A DNA stretch of 64,000 nt, taken from NCBI RefSeq assembly GCF_000196515.1, contig NC_014248.1, positions 5,150,001 through 5,214,000 of the forward strand. Direction: 5' to 3'. This DNA comes from 'Nostoc azollae' 0708 (GTDB lineage: Bacteria; Cyanobacteriota; Cyanobacteriia; Cyanobacteriales; Nostocaceae). Below are positions 9,354 through 19,959 of the stretch, one piece after another; position 1 is the first letter of the stretch, and every line of letters starts with the position of its first letter. The notes under the pieces were generated by a model. The model was not told the origin of the DNA, did no database searches, and was given only the letters and a program-made list of their open reading frames with translations. A program made the translations under genes and the position numbers.

Positions 9354-9860
9354 AAGGGGGGACTATACAAATGCGGTCCATAACTGAGAAAATTGTGGGG
9401 ATCAGAGAGTATGGTTTAAAACAATGACAGCAGAAGATAAAAAACTTTTAGAAGCTCACATCAAAGAGATAGTCAAAATCCTTTATAAAAATACCCAACC
9501 CGAGAAAATCCAAACATTTGAAGGCATCGAAACATCTGTAGGCGACCAGGTTTTAGAACATGTCAGTCCGAAAAGCGCCTTTTTTTTGTCGGAGAAAAGA
9601 CTGTCACAAGAAAGGTAAAACACGGACAATCAGGAGTTGCATTGGTAAGATTAAAGTCACTAACAAACAAGCATCTCCTTTGGGGAGAGAACCGTATAGG
9701 CGATTTAGCCCATTGGTTGGAGAGTGCTTTTTGTCACTTGCAGCCAAGGAGTCATTCCAGGACGCAGAGAATGACCTTAAGGTTCTAACAGGGATAGAAT
9801 TTGGTTATAGTACCTATCATCGGCAAGTCAAAAAAGTGGACTTATCTCCCCCGAACTTAA

Positions 9861-11124
9861 AACAGACAGGACTTAGGCAACTGGCACAGGCCATGGGTGA
9901 AATATAGTACATCGGTATTAAATAAATCGGATATGGAAAGCTTTATCAACCCATAAGAAGTAGCTGCAACAGGAAACATTATTCAAATATTCATGAGAAA
10001 ATAGGTAGGAGATTGTATTAGATAAATGTTGCTGAAGGTAATGAGATTTACTAAACTTGATTACTGCTAATACTTATTAAGTAGTCAAATTAATTATACA
10101 ATTACTAATTTAGCAGAGCATTTAGAAAGTATTAGCCATGATGCAATTAACTATTATTTAAAAACCGAAAAGTTAACATCTCGTTTACTATGGGATAAGG
10201 TGAAAGAGGTAGTAGAACCTGATGGTAATGGGTACATCATATTTGATGACAGTGTTTTAGACAAAAGATATTCTGAAGAAGTAGAGATGGTGAGGAGACA
10301 ATATAGTGGTAATGAACATGGCATACTCAAAGGAATTGGTGTAGTCAGTTGTGTATATGTGAATCCTAAAGTTCAAAGATTTGGGGTAATAGATTACCGC
10401 ATTTTTAATTCTGATGTGGATGGTAAAACCAAGATAGACCATGTGAAAGATATGCTGCAAAAACTGGTGTATCATCAGCTTTTCCCATTTGATAAGGTTT
10501 TGATGGACACATGATACGCACTAAACAGTTTCATGCTGTATATTGATAGCTTAGACAAAATTTATTCTTGCCCTTTAAAAAAGGATCGGTTAGTTGATGA
10601 TACATTTGCCAAAGAAAAAGATAAACCTATTGAATTATGAGAATGGAGTACTGAAGAGTTAGAATGTGGTAAAATTATAAAAATTAAAGGGTTTCCCGCT
10701 CAGAAAAAAGTGAAACTATTCCGGGTTGCTGTTTCTACCAACAGAACGGATTATGTCGCTACTAACGATTTATCTCAAAATTCTACGAATGTTGTACAAG
10801 AGGTGTGTAAAATTCGTTGGAGAATCGAGGATTTTCACCGAGAGATTAAACAAATAAGTGGCATTGAATCTTGTCAATGTCGTAAAGCTAGGCTTCAAAT
10901 AAATCATATTGCTTGTGCAATATTGGTTTAGATTAGATTAAAGAATTTAGCCTATCAAACTGGTCAAACTGTTTATCAAAACAAGCATAGATTGCTTTCT
11001 AATTATTTAATTCAGCAACTAAAACGCCCAAGTCTTCCTATGTGCTTGGTTTGAGTTCAATTGTTGCGTGCCAGGGCTACATCCCGCCCGCTATTTGTGC
11101 TAGTTGCGTAAGTCCTGACAGAAA
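9861..11124. mobile_element. IS701-family insertion sequence inside ISKra4
   Basis: A 1264-base element. Its ends match as inverted repeats: left aacagacaggacttaggcaa, right (complement) tttctgtcaggacttacgca, both continuing into aact(g/a)gcaca. TTAA flanks both sides (9857-9860 and 11125-11128), a 4-base duplication that fits the YTAR target used by the IS701 family. It carries one dead transposase gene. Confidence 0.75.
10041..11054 (+). pseudogene. IS701-family transposase with four in-frame stops
   Basis: The frame is continuous over 338 codons (LRTEKLT-like KTEKLTSRLLWDKVKEVVEP, FDDSVLDKRYSEEVEMVRRQ, KIRWRIEDFHREIKQISGIE, ending LIQQLKRPSLPMCLV) but has stops near 10068, 10512, 10638 and 10929. 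At least two replace the Trp codons of MDTWYAT and LVWIRLK. The FDDSVLDK, DTWYA and RWRIEDFHRE blocks carry the DDE catalytic residues of this group. No frameshift is needed, so decay is by point mutation only. Confidence 0.85.
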
Positions 11125-11442
11125 TTAACAGAGGTCTGCTTAGAGGGGGTAAAAGTGCAGTTACGCTCTCAAGAGAAAGGAAAGCCTGTGTACTGGAAGG
11201 AGTATAAAACAGGGCGATTAGAGGGTATATATTAAGGAGCATTTTTTCAAGACAATCTCTCCCTAAGTAATTTGGTCAATAGCCAAAACATCGGTAAAAC
11301 TCTTTACTGCTTGGGAGATGGGCATGATGGAATTTGGAATCTATTTGCAGAAATTGCCGACTCTGATATTCGTCACAGGATAAAATAGCTCGATTTCAGT
11401 GGATTAAAAAGGCCATTACAGCCTTAGAAAAACAACATTTTA

Positions 11443-11751
11443 TTGAAGCAGGGTGTTCTGGCTGCATCCGGGGCTTGGGTAGCCGGTTATCAAGTCCGTC
11501 AAAACTTCAAGAAATATTGGTACTACAAATTACAAGTGCCAATCCCATATTTCCAATGCCCGACATCAGACAAACTGATTAAATATAAGCATTTGGGCAA
11601 AGCTGGTACTCAAGAGCATACTGATGCTGTTATGTCTGTTTATAGACGTTCTCTTGGTGATCAAATACAGAGAATAACTCATACCCTGGATGATTATTTG
11701 CTAGACATTAGTTCTGGATCTGAGCAAGAGTCAGAAGAACCACTTGATTAA
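11443..11751 (+). pseudogene. Unidentified protein fragment next to the ISKra4 remnant
   Basis: An open stretch of 102 codons starting TTG: GVLAASGAWVAGYQVRQNF, KKYWYYKLQVPIPYF, KYKHLGKAGTQEHTDAVMSV, RRSLGDQIQRITHTLDDYLL. The aromatic YWYYKL and the KHLGKAG blocks look like a conserved small cyanobacterial protein, but I cannot name it. No ATG or ribosome site is seen; the start probably lies in sequence lost or fused to ISKra4, so I treat it as a fragment. Confidence 0.35.
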
Positions 11752-12091
11752 ATCTGGATTCTTTTATTTTTGCCAAATTGGGATACTCCCCTTGAAAGCA
11801 ATCTTAATTATTAAAAACGGCTGGAATGATGAAACTCAAGTAAAAAAAATTGGTCTTAACTTAGTTGAGGCAGTTGAGCAATGCATAAAACTGACGAATA
11901 ATCAAGATATAGAAATTGTAAGAGATAAATTAAATTGCTTTCCGCCAATAAATGAACGAGACAAGGGTAAACACTGGAAAACATCTGAATTCTGGTTGGG
12001 ATATAGTATCGCTCAATATATTGCAACTACTTTTACTAGAATGTTTTCTGATATAGATAATAGAAATCAAATTTTCTCTAGTAATTTATGA
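11744..12091 (+). CDS. Unidentified 115-residue protein or fragment
   Basis: Overlaps the previous reading by 8 bases. WNDETQVKKIGLNLVEAVEQ, REKLN-like VRDKLNCFPPINERDKGKHW and FWLGYSIAQYIATTFTRMFS read like a genuine helical protein. The first 20 residues (SGFFYFCQIGILPLK) look unlike the rest, so the true start is uncertain. Family not recognised. Confidence 0.35.
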   Translation: MIKSGFFYFCQIGILPLKAILIIKNGWNDETQVKKIGLNLVEAVEQCIKLTNNQDIEIVRDKLNCFPPINERDKGKHWKTSEFWLGYSIAQYIATTFTRMFSDIDNRNQIFSSNL

Positions 12092-12099
12092 AACGTGAC

Positions 12100-12434
12100 A
12101 TGGATTTAATCAGAGAAATAAATATGGTTGCAATATGCACCTAATAAGATAATAATCAATGGGTACACTGATGAACAAATTGGTCACGATATTTTTATTA
12201 TGATTGATGGTGGTTTGGTTGAAGGCAAAGTATCGATGTATCATCTATGCATAGTACTACTCCTCAAGCGAGGGCAAAGAGGCTTACTTAGTAAGGACAT
12301 GAATTTATTGACGCTGCAAGATCAAAGTCTGTTTGGAAGAAAATGAAGAATGTATTAGAAGCTCAAGGACCTAGTGTAAATACAGGCAACAAAAACCAAC
12401 ATCCTGAATATCCTGATTCTGACAATCATCATTA
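12100..12434 (+). pseudogene. Frameshifted coding remnant, unidentified
   Basis: Short open pieces in different frames: YTDEQIGHDIFIMIDGGLVE near 12165-12225, then HEFIDAARSKSVWKKMKNVL and EAQGPSVNTGNKNQHPEYPD up to a stop at 12433-12435. The second piece reads like the C-terminal end of a real protein. In between are stops, so the gene is dead. No family assigned. Confidence 0.35.
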
Positions 12435-12629
12435 AAACGTCCCCTTAAATGCTGCATAGCTCAGGGTAATAATAATTGGTAAAATGATAGAAATAGCAAC
12501 TATCAATCCTGTTTTACCAAACCTAATTTCTTGACCATATGCTTTAAGAAGAGCAATGACAGCAGCAGTATCCATGAAAATCCAAGGAAATCTAAAGACG
12601 ATAAAAATAGTAAATCTCGAGCTATTCAT
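12432..12629 (-). CDS. Possible small membrane protein
   Basis: Sixty-five residues with two hydrophobic stretches (MDTAAVIALLKAYG; LIVAISIILPIIITLSYAAF). Intact and open, but short and without a recognised family. It could be a real small membrane protein or the tail of a lost larger gene. Confidence 0.35.
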   Translation of the reverse strand: MNSSRFTIFIVFRFPWIFMDTAAVIALLKAYGQEIRFGKTGLIVAISIILPIIITLSYAAFKGTF

Positions 12630-13036
12630 ACATTTGTTTAACTGCTGATTTATTTGAGTTGGAAAATTATAGGTAGTCTACTAATTCTAAGAATTCTTGG
12701 GACCTTTCAATCGGTATCTTCTAGTTTTGGGTATCTCATCAATACATCATCATAATTGTCAGCATGTTAAATAAATTAACAAACTACTAAAGTAACCGCT
12801 CAATAATCCGGGGTGAATCGTTCAATGAGAAGCCTCAAATGGCGTAAAATCGTTCCTGAAAAGGTAGTCTGCCCCCATTTATTAAGCGGTTACCAACTAA
12901 GATATTAGAAATCATTATCCTGTACATCACCAAATCCTGTAAATCCTGATTCAGACAGTAGGGTGTGTTAGACGAGAGTAAGGCAACTTAATTTATTAAA
13001 TCAATTGGAATCAATTTTGGTGTGTTAGAGGCTATT
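12630..13036. other. Spacer with one arm of a foldback repeat
   Basis: About 400 bases without a gene. At 12958-12971 lies gtagggtgtgttag, whose complement ctaacgcaccctac sits at 13985-13998 on the far side of the IS5 element (one mismatch). I see nothing else clear. Confidence 0.45.
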
Positions 13037-13927
13037 AATAAAGTAAATGTAAAGGGGAGTAGAAAAGGAATGTTGGAAGGATAGGATACATAAAATCTAG
13101 TGTATTTACATAGCTACTGATGGAACGAAAGTCTTACCCCACAGACTTAACTGATATGGAGTGGGAAATCCTGGCCCCATTGATTCCACCAGCCAAAGAA
13201 GGAGGGCATCCACCCATAACAGATATGGGTGAAATATGTAATGCCATCTATTATCATTTGAAAACTGGATGTCAATGAAATATGCTTCCAGGTGACTTCC
13301 CGCCAAGGTCAACGGTATATAGCTATTACAGGAAATGGCAGGGCCAGGGGGTTTGGGAAAAATTCAACCATATATTGGGTGGTCAAGTTCGCTCGAAATT
13401 AGGTAAATCAACACAACCTACCGCGCTCGCTGCAGACAGTCAGTCGGTCAACACTGACCAAAAAAAGGGGATGTGTATGGTTTTGACGGATGTAAAAAGG
13501 TAAAAGGGAGAAAGGGGCAGACTTTAGTTGATAGCCTTGGACTTGTGTTGAAACTTGTTGTTAGTAAAGCCAATGCCCCAGAACGAATACTTGCTGCCTA
13601 TGCACTAATGGAACTGCTAGAGGAACCCACAGAATTATTGGAAAAAGTCCAAGTTTTATGGGTTGATTCCGGTTATGAAGGTGATAAATTTGCACTTGCA
13701 GTTTGGTTCCTGATTCAAGCTCATGTTGAAGTCATAGGACCTACTGAGCAAGAATTTAAAGTTTTACCACAACCCTGGGTAGTAGAAAGAACATTTGGGT
13801 GGTTTAACCAATATCATCGTCTAAGCAAGGATTATGAGCGTTTAACACAAATGAGGGAAGGGGCTATATATGCTCTTATGACTAGAATTATGCTACTTCC
13901 TCTTCTCTCCTAAACATTTACTTTATA
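13037..13927. mobile_element. IS5-family insertion sequence
   Basis: About 0.9 kb. Imperfect terminal inverted repeats are visible: left taataaagtaaatgtaaagg, right (complement) ttataaagtaaatgtttagg. Each end is followed inward by a purine-rich gggag or agag. The transposase fills the interior. Exact ends and target duplication are not certain by eye. Confidence 0.65.
13120..13913 (+). pseudogene. IS5-family transposase, one stop and one frameshift
   Basis: MERKSYPTDLTDMEWEILAP and the following PLIPPAKEGGHPP are the usual N-terminus. A TGA replaces the Trp of the CQW motif near 13277, followed by MLPGDFPPRSTVYSYYRKWQ. The frame shifts near 13470 (around VYGFDGCKKVKGRKGQ). The C-terminal catalytic part LWVDSGYEGD and ERTFGWFNQYHRLSKDYERL is intact. 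The element is therefore dead unless complemented in trans. Confidence 0.85.
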
Positions 13928-14102
13928 AATCATCTCTTAGGAGCGTATATAATTTAATGTATAGTTTATGATATTTTCGCGGTCCTAACGCACCCTACAT
14001 ACTACATACTAACCACCCTAGAAAACATACCCCTCACCTCCGACAGATGAAGAGGTATAGACTCAGTATCTAGGATATCAAAGCCAGATTGATACTGAGA
14101 GT

Positions 14103-16131
14103 ATGCCTTTAAATTCTCATATTTGGACGCTGACACCTACAGATCTCTAAAAGAATCTAACAACAACTCGCCAAGGTATCAGCGAGGTAGAAGTCAACTT
14201 AAGATTACAACAATTCGGTTATAACGAACTTCCCGAACCACAAACACGACCTTTAATTCTACCTTTCACCGACCAGTTAACCCATTTTATGGCGTTGCGG
14301 TTGTGGATAGCGGGGATTTTAGCTTTTATTTCTCAAACACCAGAATTAGGTTGGGCAATTTGGGCAGTTATTTGGATTAATGCTATTTTTAGTTTTTGGC
14401 AGGAGTTTCAAGCGGAAAAAGCTTTAGGAGCTTTAAAAAAAATCTTACCTTCCTAAGCAAAAGTTTATCGAGATGGGAAATTATCTGTAATTCCTGCCCG
14501 TGAGTTAGTTAGCGGCGATGTGATGCAGTTAGCAGAAGGTGATAAAATCTCCGCTGATGCCAGAATTATTGATAGTCAGGTCAGTCTTTATATGTAGATG
14601 TGTCAGTACTCACAGGGGAATCTTTGCCAGTTCCCCGGATTTGCCAACCTGTCACTGCAGACAATATCCATGCTTCCCACCCAAGCTAGTAACTTCGTAT
14701 TTGCAGGTTCTACCATTGCAGCCGGTCGGGGACTGGCGGTGGTATATGCAACACGCACACATACAGAATTTGGTCAAGTAGCCCATCTCACAACAAATGT
14801 AAAGCGGGAAGCCAGCACTTTAGAAGTGCAGATTTCCAGAGTAGTTAACATCATTACCATGATTGCTTTGGGTATGGGTATGGTGATATTTTTACTTACT
14901 AAGTTAGTTGTTGGGAGGAATGTAACTCAGAGAAAGTTTTATCTTTGCGATTGGCATTATTGTGGTATTTGTCCCGGAAGGCTTACTACCTACTGTGAAT
15001 CTATCCTTAGCTATTGGTGTTAAGCGCATGGCAAATAAGAATGCTTTAGTACGGCGTTTGTCTGCGGTGGAACCTCTGAGTGCAACAACTGTTATTTGCA
15101 CCGACAAAACCGGGACCTTGACTCGAAATGAAATGACTGTCTGCCAATTATGGATTCCCAATACTCAGATTAATGTAACTGGGGTAGGTTATGAACCCAA
15201 GGGAGAAGTAGAAATTACCTATGGTGAATATGAGTCTCAGGTGCGGTTAATGTTGGCTGGTGCGGCACTTTGTTCCAATGCGCAGTTAAATCATCCGCCC
15301 AACTCCAATCAATGGCTAGGATCAGGTGATCCTACGGAGGCAGCACTACTAGTAGCAGCAATTAAGGCTGGCTTGAAATTGGAGGAGTTGCAACATCAAG
15401 CACCAAGAATTCGGGAAGTACCTTTTGATTCCCATCGACGAATGATGACAGTTTTGCTAGAAGGGCATTTGCAGTTGGACAATACTGGAAATTCACAGTA
15501 CTTGGTTTTTAGCAAGGATACAACTTTAGATGTATTGCAACATTCACGATATTTATGGCATGCAGATGGAAAGCTGGAACTGACGCAAACCCAGCGGGAA
15601 GAAATTGCGGTGGCTAATGATCAACTTGCTAGTCAAGGTTATCGTGTACTAGGAGTAGCAACAAGTCAAGGTGGGGCTAAATTGAAACAGCTTGGTAATA
15701 ATTTGTTGGAACAGCACTTGACCTTTTTGGGATTGGTGGCAATGATTGATCCACCACGTCCAGAATTTGCCAATGCGATTGCCCTTTGTCATCGTGCAGG
15801 TATTCAAGTGACAATGATTACAGGTGATTATGGCTTAACAGCAGCTGCAATCGCTCAAAAGATTGGTTTAGTCAAAGGCAAGGCTAGAATTATTACAGGA
15901 GAACAATTAGGACATCTTTCTGATACTCAATTACGGCAAATACTCCACAAGGACAAAACGAATTTAGTATTTGCCAGGGTGATGCCAGAACAGAAACTCA
16001 GGTTAGTCGAAGCATATAAAACCCTTGGTCATGTGGTCGCTTTCACTGGTGATGGTGTCAAGGATGCCCTTAATTTGGATAGGAATTGCTGTGGAATGCT
16101 TACTAATTCTCTCAATTATTCACTCTCCTAG
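14103..16131 (+). pseudogene. Cation-transporting P-type ATPase, multiply broken
   Basis: Starts MPLNSHIWTLTPTDL then a TAA, resumes GISEVEVNLRLQQFGYNELP, has another TAA after ALKKILPS near 14455, and shifts frame near 14590 (LYVDVSVLTGESLPV) and near 14930. The P-domain ICTDKTGTLTRNEMTVCQLW, with the phosphorylated Asp, is preserved, as is VPEGLLPTVNLSLAIG of TM4. The hinge reads TGDGVKDALNL instead of TGDGVNDAPAL, and the reading ends there, so the six C-terminal membrane helices are missing. Family: P2-type (Ca/Na/H-like) pump; the substrate cannot be told. Confidence 0.85.
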
Positions 16132-16274
16132 GTGTGAGTACAAGCTTCCACTGATTAGCTTTTAATCTTTAATTCCCCGAAGGGGTTGACTTATTTCGTA
16201 ACTTTGAATACTTTTAGTATTTTTTTAGGTGTTCTAAATAAACGGCAAAGTACATTATAATTTTGTTACATCTG

Positions 16275-16303
16275 TGTTAAGAAACGTTACATAAGTCTTA
16301 ACA
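16275..16303. promoter_or_regulatory. Inverted repeat just upstream of the NADH dehydrogenase gene
   Basis: tgttaaga (16275-16282) and tcttaaca (16296-16303) form a perfect 8-base inverted repeat, with gttacata between them, ending 17 bases before the ATG. It could be an operator or a leader hairpin; no factor is identified. Confidence 0.45.
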
Positions 16304-16319
16304 AAAGGAAATATTTTCT

Positions 16320-17681
16320 ATGGTTGTTTCACCTCAAAAAAAGCCATCACATGAGGTTGTCATCATTGGTGGTGGTTTTGGTGGACTGTATGCAGCAAAG
16401 GCTCTTGCTAACACAAATGTAAATGTTACTCTCATTGATAAACGTAACTTTCACCTATTTCAGCCGCTTTTATATCAAGTTGCCACAGGTACGCTATCAC
16501 CTGCTGATATTTCTGCACCATTGCGTTCTGTATTTAGCAAAAGCAAGAATACAAAAGTGCTGCTGGGAGAAGTAAATAATATTGATCCAAAAGCGCAAAA
16601 AGTTATTATGGGTGATGAAATAATACCCTATGATACATTAATTGTGGCTACAGGTGCTAACCATTCCTATTTTGGTAAGGATAACTGGAGAGAATTTGCT
16701 CCTGGCTTGAAAACTGTGGAAGATGCGATAGAAATGCGTCGCCGGATATTTTCAGCATTTGAAGGGGCAGAAAAAGAAACGGATCCCGTAAAAAGTCGTG
16801 CTTTTTTGACTTTTGTGCTTGTGGGGGGTGGTCCGACTGGTGTAGAATTAGCAGGTGCGATCGCAGAGTTGGCATACAAAACTCTACAAGAAGATTTCCG
16901 CAACATTAACACTTCAGAAACGAGAGTTTTACTATTGCAAGGGGGCGATCGCATTCTCCCACACATTGCACCAGAGTTATCCCAAGCAGCCGCAGCAGCC
17001 TTGCAAAAGTTGGGAGTGGTTATCCACACTAATACCAGGGTGACAAATATTGAAAATGACATTGTTACTTTCAAGCAAGATGGTGAATTGATAGAAATTG
17101 CTTCAAAAACTATCTTGTGGGCAGCAGGTGTTCAGGGTTCGGCACTGGGGAGAATTTTAGCAGAACGTACAGATGTAGAATGTGATCACGCTGGGCGTGT
17201 AATTGTAGAACCGAATTTGACTATCAAGGGTTATAAAAACATTTTCGTAATTGGAGATTTAGCCAACTTCTCCCATCAAAATGGGAAACCCTTACCTGGT
17301 GTTGCACCCGTAGCCAAACAACAAGGAGAGTATGTAGGTGGACTGATTCAACTACGGCTTCAAGGTCATACTTTGCCAGAATTTCATTACACCGACGTGG
17401 GTAGTTTGGCAATGATTGGGCAAAATTTAGCTGTTGTAGATTTAGGCTTCATCAAACTCACTGGTTTCCTTGCTTGGGTATTTTGGCTAGTAATTCACAT
17501 CTACTTCTTAATCGAGTTTGATACTAAATTAGTAGTAGTAATTCAGTGGGCGTGGAATTATATCACTCGTAATCGTCGCTCTCGATTGATTACAGGTAAA
17601 GAAGCTTTTTTAGATCCACAACCTGTTAACAGTAGCAATAATTCCCAGACTACAGAAAAGAAGCAAGCAGTCAAGCTCTAG
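16320..17681 (+). CDS. Type II NAD(P)H dehydrogenase (NDH-2)
   Basis: A 453-residue flavoprotein. The N-terminal FAD-binding VVIIGGGFGGLYAAKALANT (about 13-32), the quinone-site region FHLFQPLLYQVATGTLSPAD, a second dinucleotide fold FVLVGGGPTGVELAGAIAEL, and the FAD-closing FVIGDLANF and VAPVAKQQG motifs are all seen. The C-terminal part has hydrophobic helices (GFLAWVFWLVIHIYFLIEFD) for membrane attachment. Role: NAD(P)H:quinone oxidoreductase without proton pumping, feeding or sensing the plastoquinone pool. Full length and intact among pseudogenes. Cyanobacteria carry several paralogues (NdbA-C); I cannot tell which this is. Confidence 0.92.
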   Translation: MVVSPQKKPSHEVVIIGGGFGGLYAAKALANTNVNVTLIDKRNFHLFQPLLYQVATGTLSPADISAPLRSVFSKSKNTKVLLGEVNNIDPKAQKVIMGDEIIPYDTLIVATGANHSYFGKDNWREFAPGLKTVEDAIEMRRRIFSAFEGAEKETDPVKSRAFLTFVLVGGGPTGVELAGAIAELAYKTLQEDFRNINTSETRVLLLQGGDRILPHIAPELSQAAAAALQKLGVVIHTNTRVTNIENDIVTFKQDGELIEIASKTILWAAGVQGSALGRILAERTDVECDHAGRVIVEPNLTIKGYKNIFVIGDLANFSHQNGKPLPGVAPVAKQQGEYVGGLIQLRLQGHTLPEFHYTDVGSLAMIGQNLAVVDLGFIKLTGFLAWVFWLVIHIYFLIEFDTKLVVVIQWAWNYITRNRRSRLITGKEAFLDPQPVNSSNNSQTTEKKQAVKL

Positions 17682-17781
17682 GATTTTAATTTTGTAGCTA
17701 CCACTACATTGAAACCTATGAAAAACTCGTCATTCCTCTCAATACTGACTCAAGGAATTGAGTTTCAGGCTTGTGGCGGGT

Positions 17782-18003
17782 TTAGCTAAATTCTACTTCA
17801 AATACAACACTATCCAGCACTAAAGTAGGGGATATTGGCTCAAAATGTAAAACCATAATTTGCTCTGGAAGCAAGCCAAAAGATTCGTATGTTTGTCCAT
17901 TACTATCGCTAAATTATACTTGAAATACAGTACCATCTGCTAGTAATTCGACTATTGTACCAACTTGACCACGCAATAACTTATATTCAGGTATATCTCT
18001 CTG
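17782..18003 (-). pseudogene. DUF4926 protein remnant
   Basis: Minus-strand reading IPEYKLLRGQVGTIVELLAD, then GTVFQV, a TAA in place of Glu, and FSDSNGQTYESFGLLPEQIM to VVFEVEFS. That is the compact beta-rich DUF4926 pattern, a family of about 70 residues that often neighbours another small domain. The stop and the missing native start make it a pseudogene. A possible partner would lie upstream, where an IS701 remnant now sits. Confidence 0.65.
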
Positions 18004-18043
18004 CTGTCACTTTCCAGAATAAGCAAGTAGTAAAGAAGCTAAA

Positions 18044-19303
18044 TCATCCAGAAGCATAACAGGGTTTAAATTGATTCATGGCAGCAATTAAATGATTAAA
18101 TCCCAGCACTAAATGTGAATTAGGGAAAATACTTAACCAGGGATAAATTAACCAAAATAGTAAGAGTGGTTGGATAATGAGACGTAGATTCTTTAAAGTA
18201 TTCTTCCATCCAGATTCATGATTCCATTGCGGATGATTAGAAAAAACAGCATCATTATTTTCTTGTGCTTCAGTCTCAAGTTGATGAGATTGATTGAAGC
18301 CTAAGAAGACTGGAGAATTTAAACTAATCATCGTATAAACACTAAAAATAATCTCCCAGCATCTCTCAATATGTTGGAAATTAGTGAAACGGTAATCTGT
18401 CCATCCTAGTTCCTATTTACACTGTCTAAACCCATATTAAACCCAGGTTCTTAATCCATATAAGTTGCCTAAAGTCTTCTTCAAGTTACCTTGAAGATTC
18501 GTCATTACAAAGGAGGTGGAATTTTCTGGCATGGTTTCTGGGTCAGTAGTTATTTCCCAGTAATTTATGGCTCTTTCTTTACCATAAATTATTTCCCTAA
18601 TGTATCTAGTCTTTGATTTTTGATTGCTAAATGTTCTCTCAAATTTACACCACTTATTCGCTCTAACGCTTTCTCCTGAAGGTAAACAGACTCCATGATT
18701 ACTTCTAATTGATACTACATAATCTAACTTATATTCACCTAATTTTCTAATGAATTGGCTACTTTCGCCATATCAGCTATCAGCTAGTACTAATTCAATA
18801 TTTAACCCTGATTCCATTAATTCTGTCATTATCTCTGATGGGAACTCTATTTTAGTTTTATATTTATCTGACTCGTTTAGTGTTCCTTTTCCATTATCTA
18901 CCTTTCCCACGCTTCCTAAATATTGTCTAGCTACATAATCAGTCTTTTTCCCTTTTTTTCTATCTCCGGTTTCATGTATTACTACTGTAATCGCCTGCTC
19001 ATTCAATTCTTGCTTGAGTTTATTTAATCTTCGTTGTTTTAATTCATCTACTTACCAATCTGAATTAGCTAGAAAATGATGTAATGACTGGGCTGAGTTT
19101 ATGCTCACTACCTTTGCTATCTCTGGTACCGATTTTCGTTTTATAGTTGATATTATCCCCATGTGTAAATAATACTTGAAGCACTCATAATTTTTTACTT
19201 CCTTAAACAGGTCTTTATACTTTGCACAATATTCATCTATCATGACAACTGTTGGGTGAGCATCTCTTGCTAAATGTTTCAGGATTTGTAACTCTACATC
19301 CAT
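18044..19303 (-). pseudogene. IS701-family transposase (second type), degenerate
   Basis: Starts MDVELQILKHLARDAHPTVV, then YCAKYKDLFKEVKNYECFKY and HFLANSDW*. Continues AITVVIHETGDRKKGKKTDY (the catalytic DETGD block), ARQYLGSVGKVDNG, IELVLADS*YGESSQFIRKL, and ends IYPWLSIFPNSHLVLGFNHL. Several stops and frame changes (near 19054, 18772, 18440 and 18400) and an apparent internal deletion. It differs from the IS701-type gene at 10041-11054, so two subgroups occur. Confidence 0.8.
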
Positions 19304-19478
19304 TACCCCACCTACCTTTCAGGGTTTCCTTTTTTTATTCTTTTATTCAGAAAACCCGGAAAGTGACAGAAGAGGGATATCAACTGTTAATGCTACTACA
19401 TCTATTAATTTGGGTTGAATTTTACTCATTTTATATACTATTCAGTTAATTCATCTAAACGAGCAATACCTTAATAAA

Positions 19479-19820
19479 CTAACTGGTAAGTTTCAAAGCA
19501 GCAGCTAAAATATAATCATCAGATTCCATCTCATCTAAATTATCCAGTTTCATCTGTTCCATAATTTGACGATGAGTAATTTCATATTGAGCATCTACTA
19601 AGATAGGTGCGATTTGATGGGTGACTTTTTGCCAATCTTCAGGTGAAGCTATTACCTCTCTATGTTACAATGCTGTATAAGCCTCTGCTGGAAGATTAGC
19701 TAAAAATTGCAAGTTTAAATTAATATTTCATACTTGTATTTGTTGGGCTATTTTAGACGAATCTTTCATCAAGCTATCGATTTCTTTATCGGTCTAAGTC
19801 AATCTAGTTTGTTCAAACAT
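19479..19820 (-). pseudogene. Unidentified small gene with three internal stops
   Basis: From ATG 19820: MFEQTRLT*TDKEIDSLMKD, KIAQQIQV*NINLNLQFLAN, LPAEAYTAL*HREVIASPED, then an open stretch WQKVTHQIAPILVDAQYEIT to LAAALKLTS and a stop at 19479. One frame throughout, three point-mutation stops. A helical protein of about 113 residues that I cannot assign. Confidence 0.5.
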
Positions 19821-19959
19821 ATAAATTCCTTGTGAACTTTGTGGTACAATAAAAACTGTATTTTATCTAAAGTTAGAAATGGCTACGATTAAATACACCT
19901 AATTATATATTCATTAATAAGTCAGTTTATCAAGTTAAATGTTATCTGAAAATGCTCCA

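Larger units (their letters stand above)
9424..11395 (+). pseudogene. ISKra4-family transposase, broken and interrupted by an IS701 element
   Basis: The 5' part (9424-9860) reads LEAHIKEIVKILYKNTQPEK, shifts frame near a run of T at about 9580, then reads KESFQDAENDLKVLTGIEFG up to LSPPNL. The 3' part (11125-11395) resumes LTEVCLEGVKVQLRSQEKGK, then GAFFQDN and CLGDGHDGIWNLF, with a TAT-TAA stop in GIY*GAFF. These are ISKra4 transposase landmarks, closely parallel to the copy at 62873-63995. Removing 9861-11124 plus one TTAA copy restores a continuous N-L-T reading. The catalytic C-terminus is missing beyond about 11395. Confidence 0.75.
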
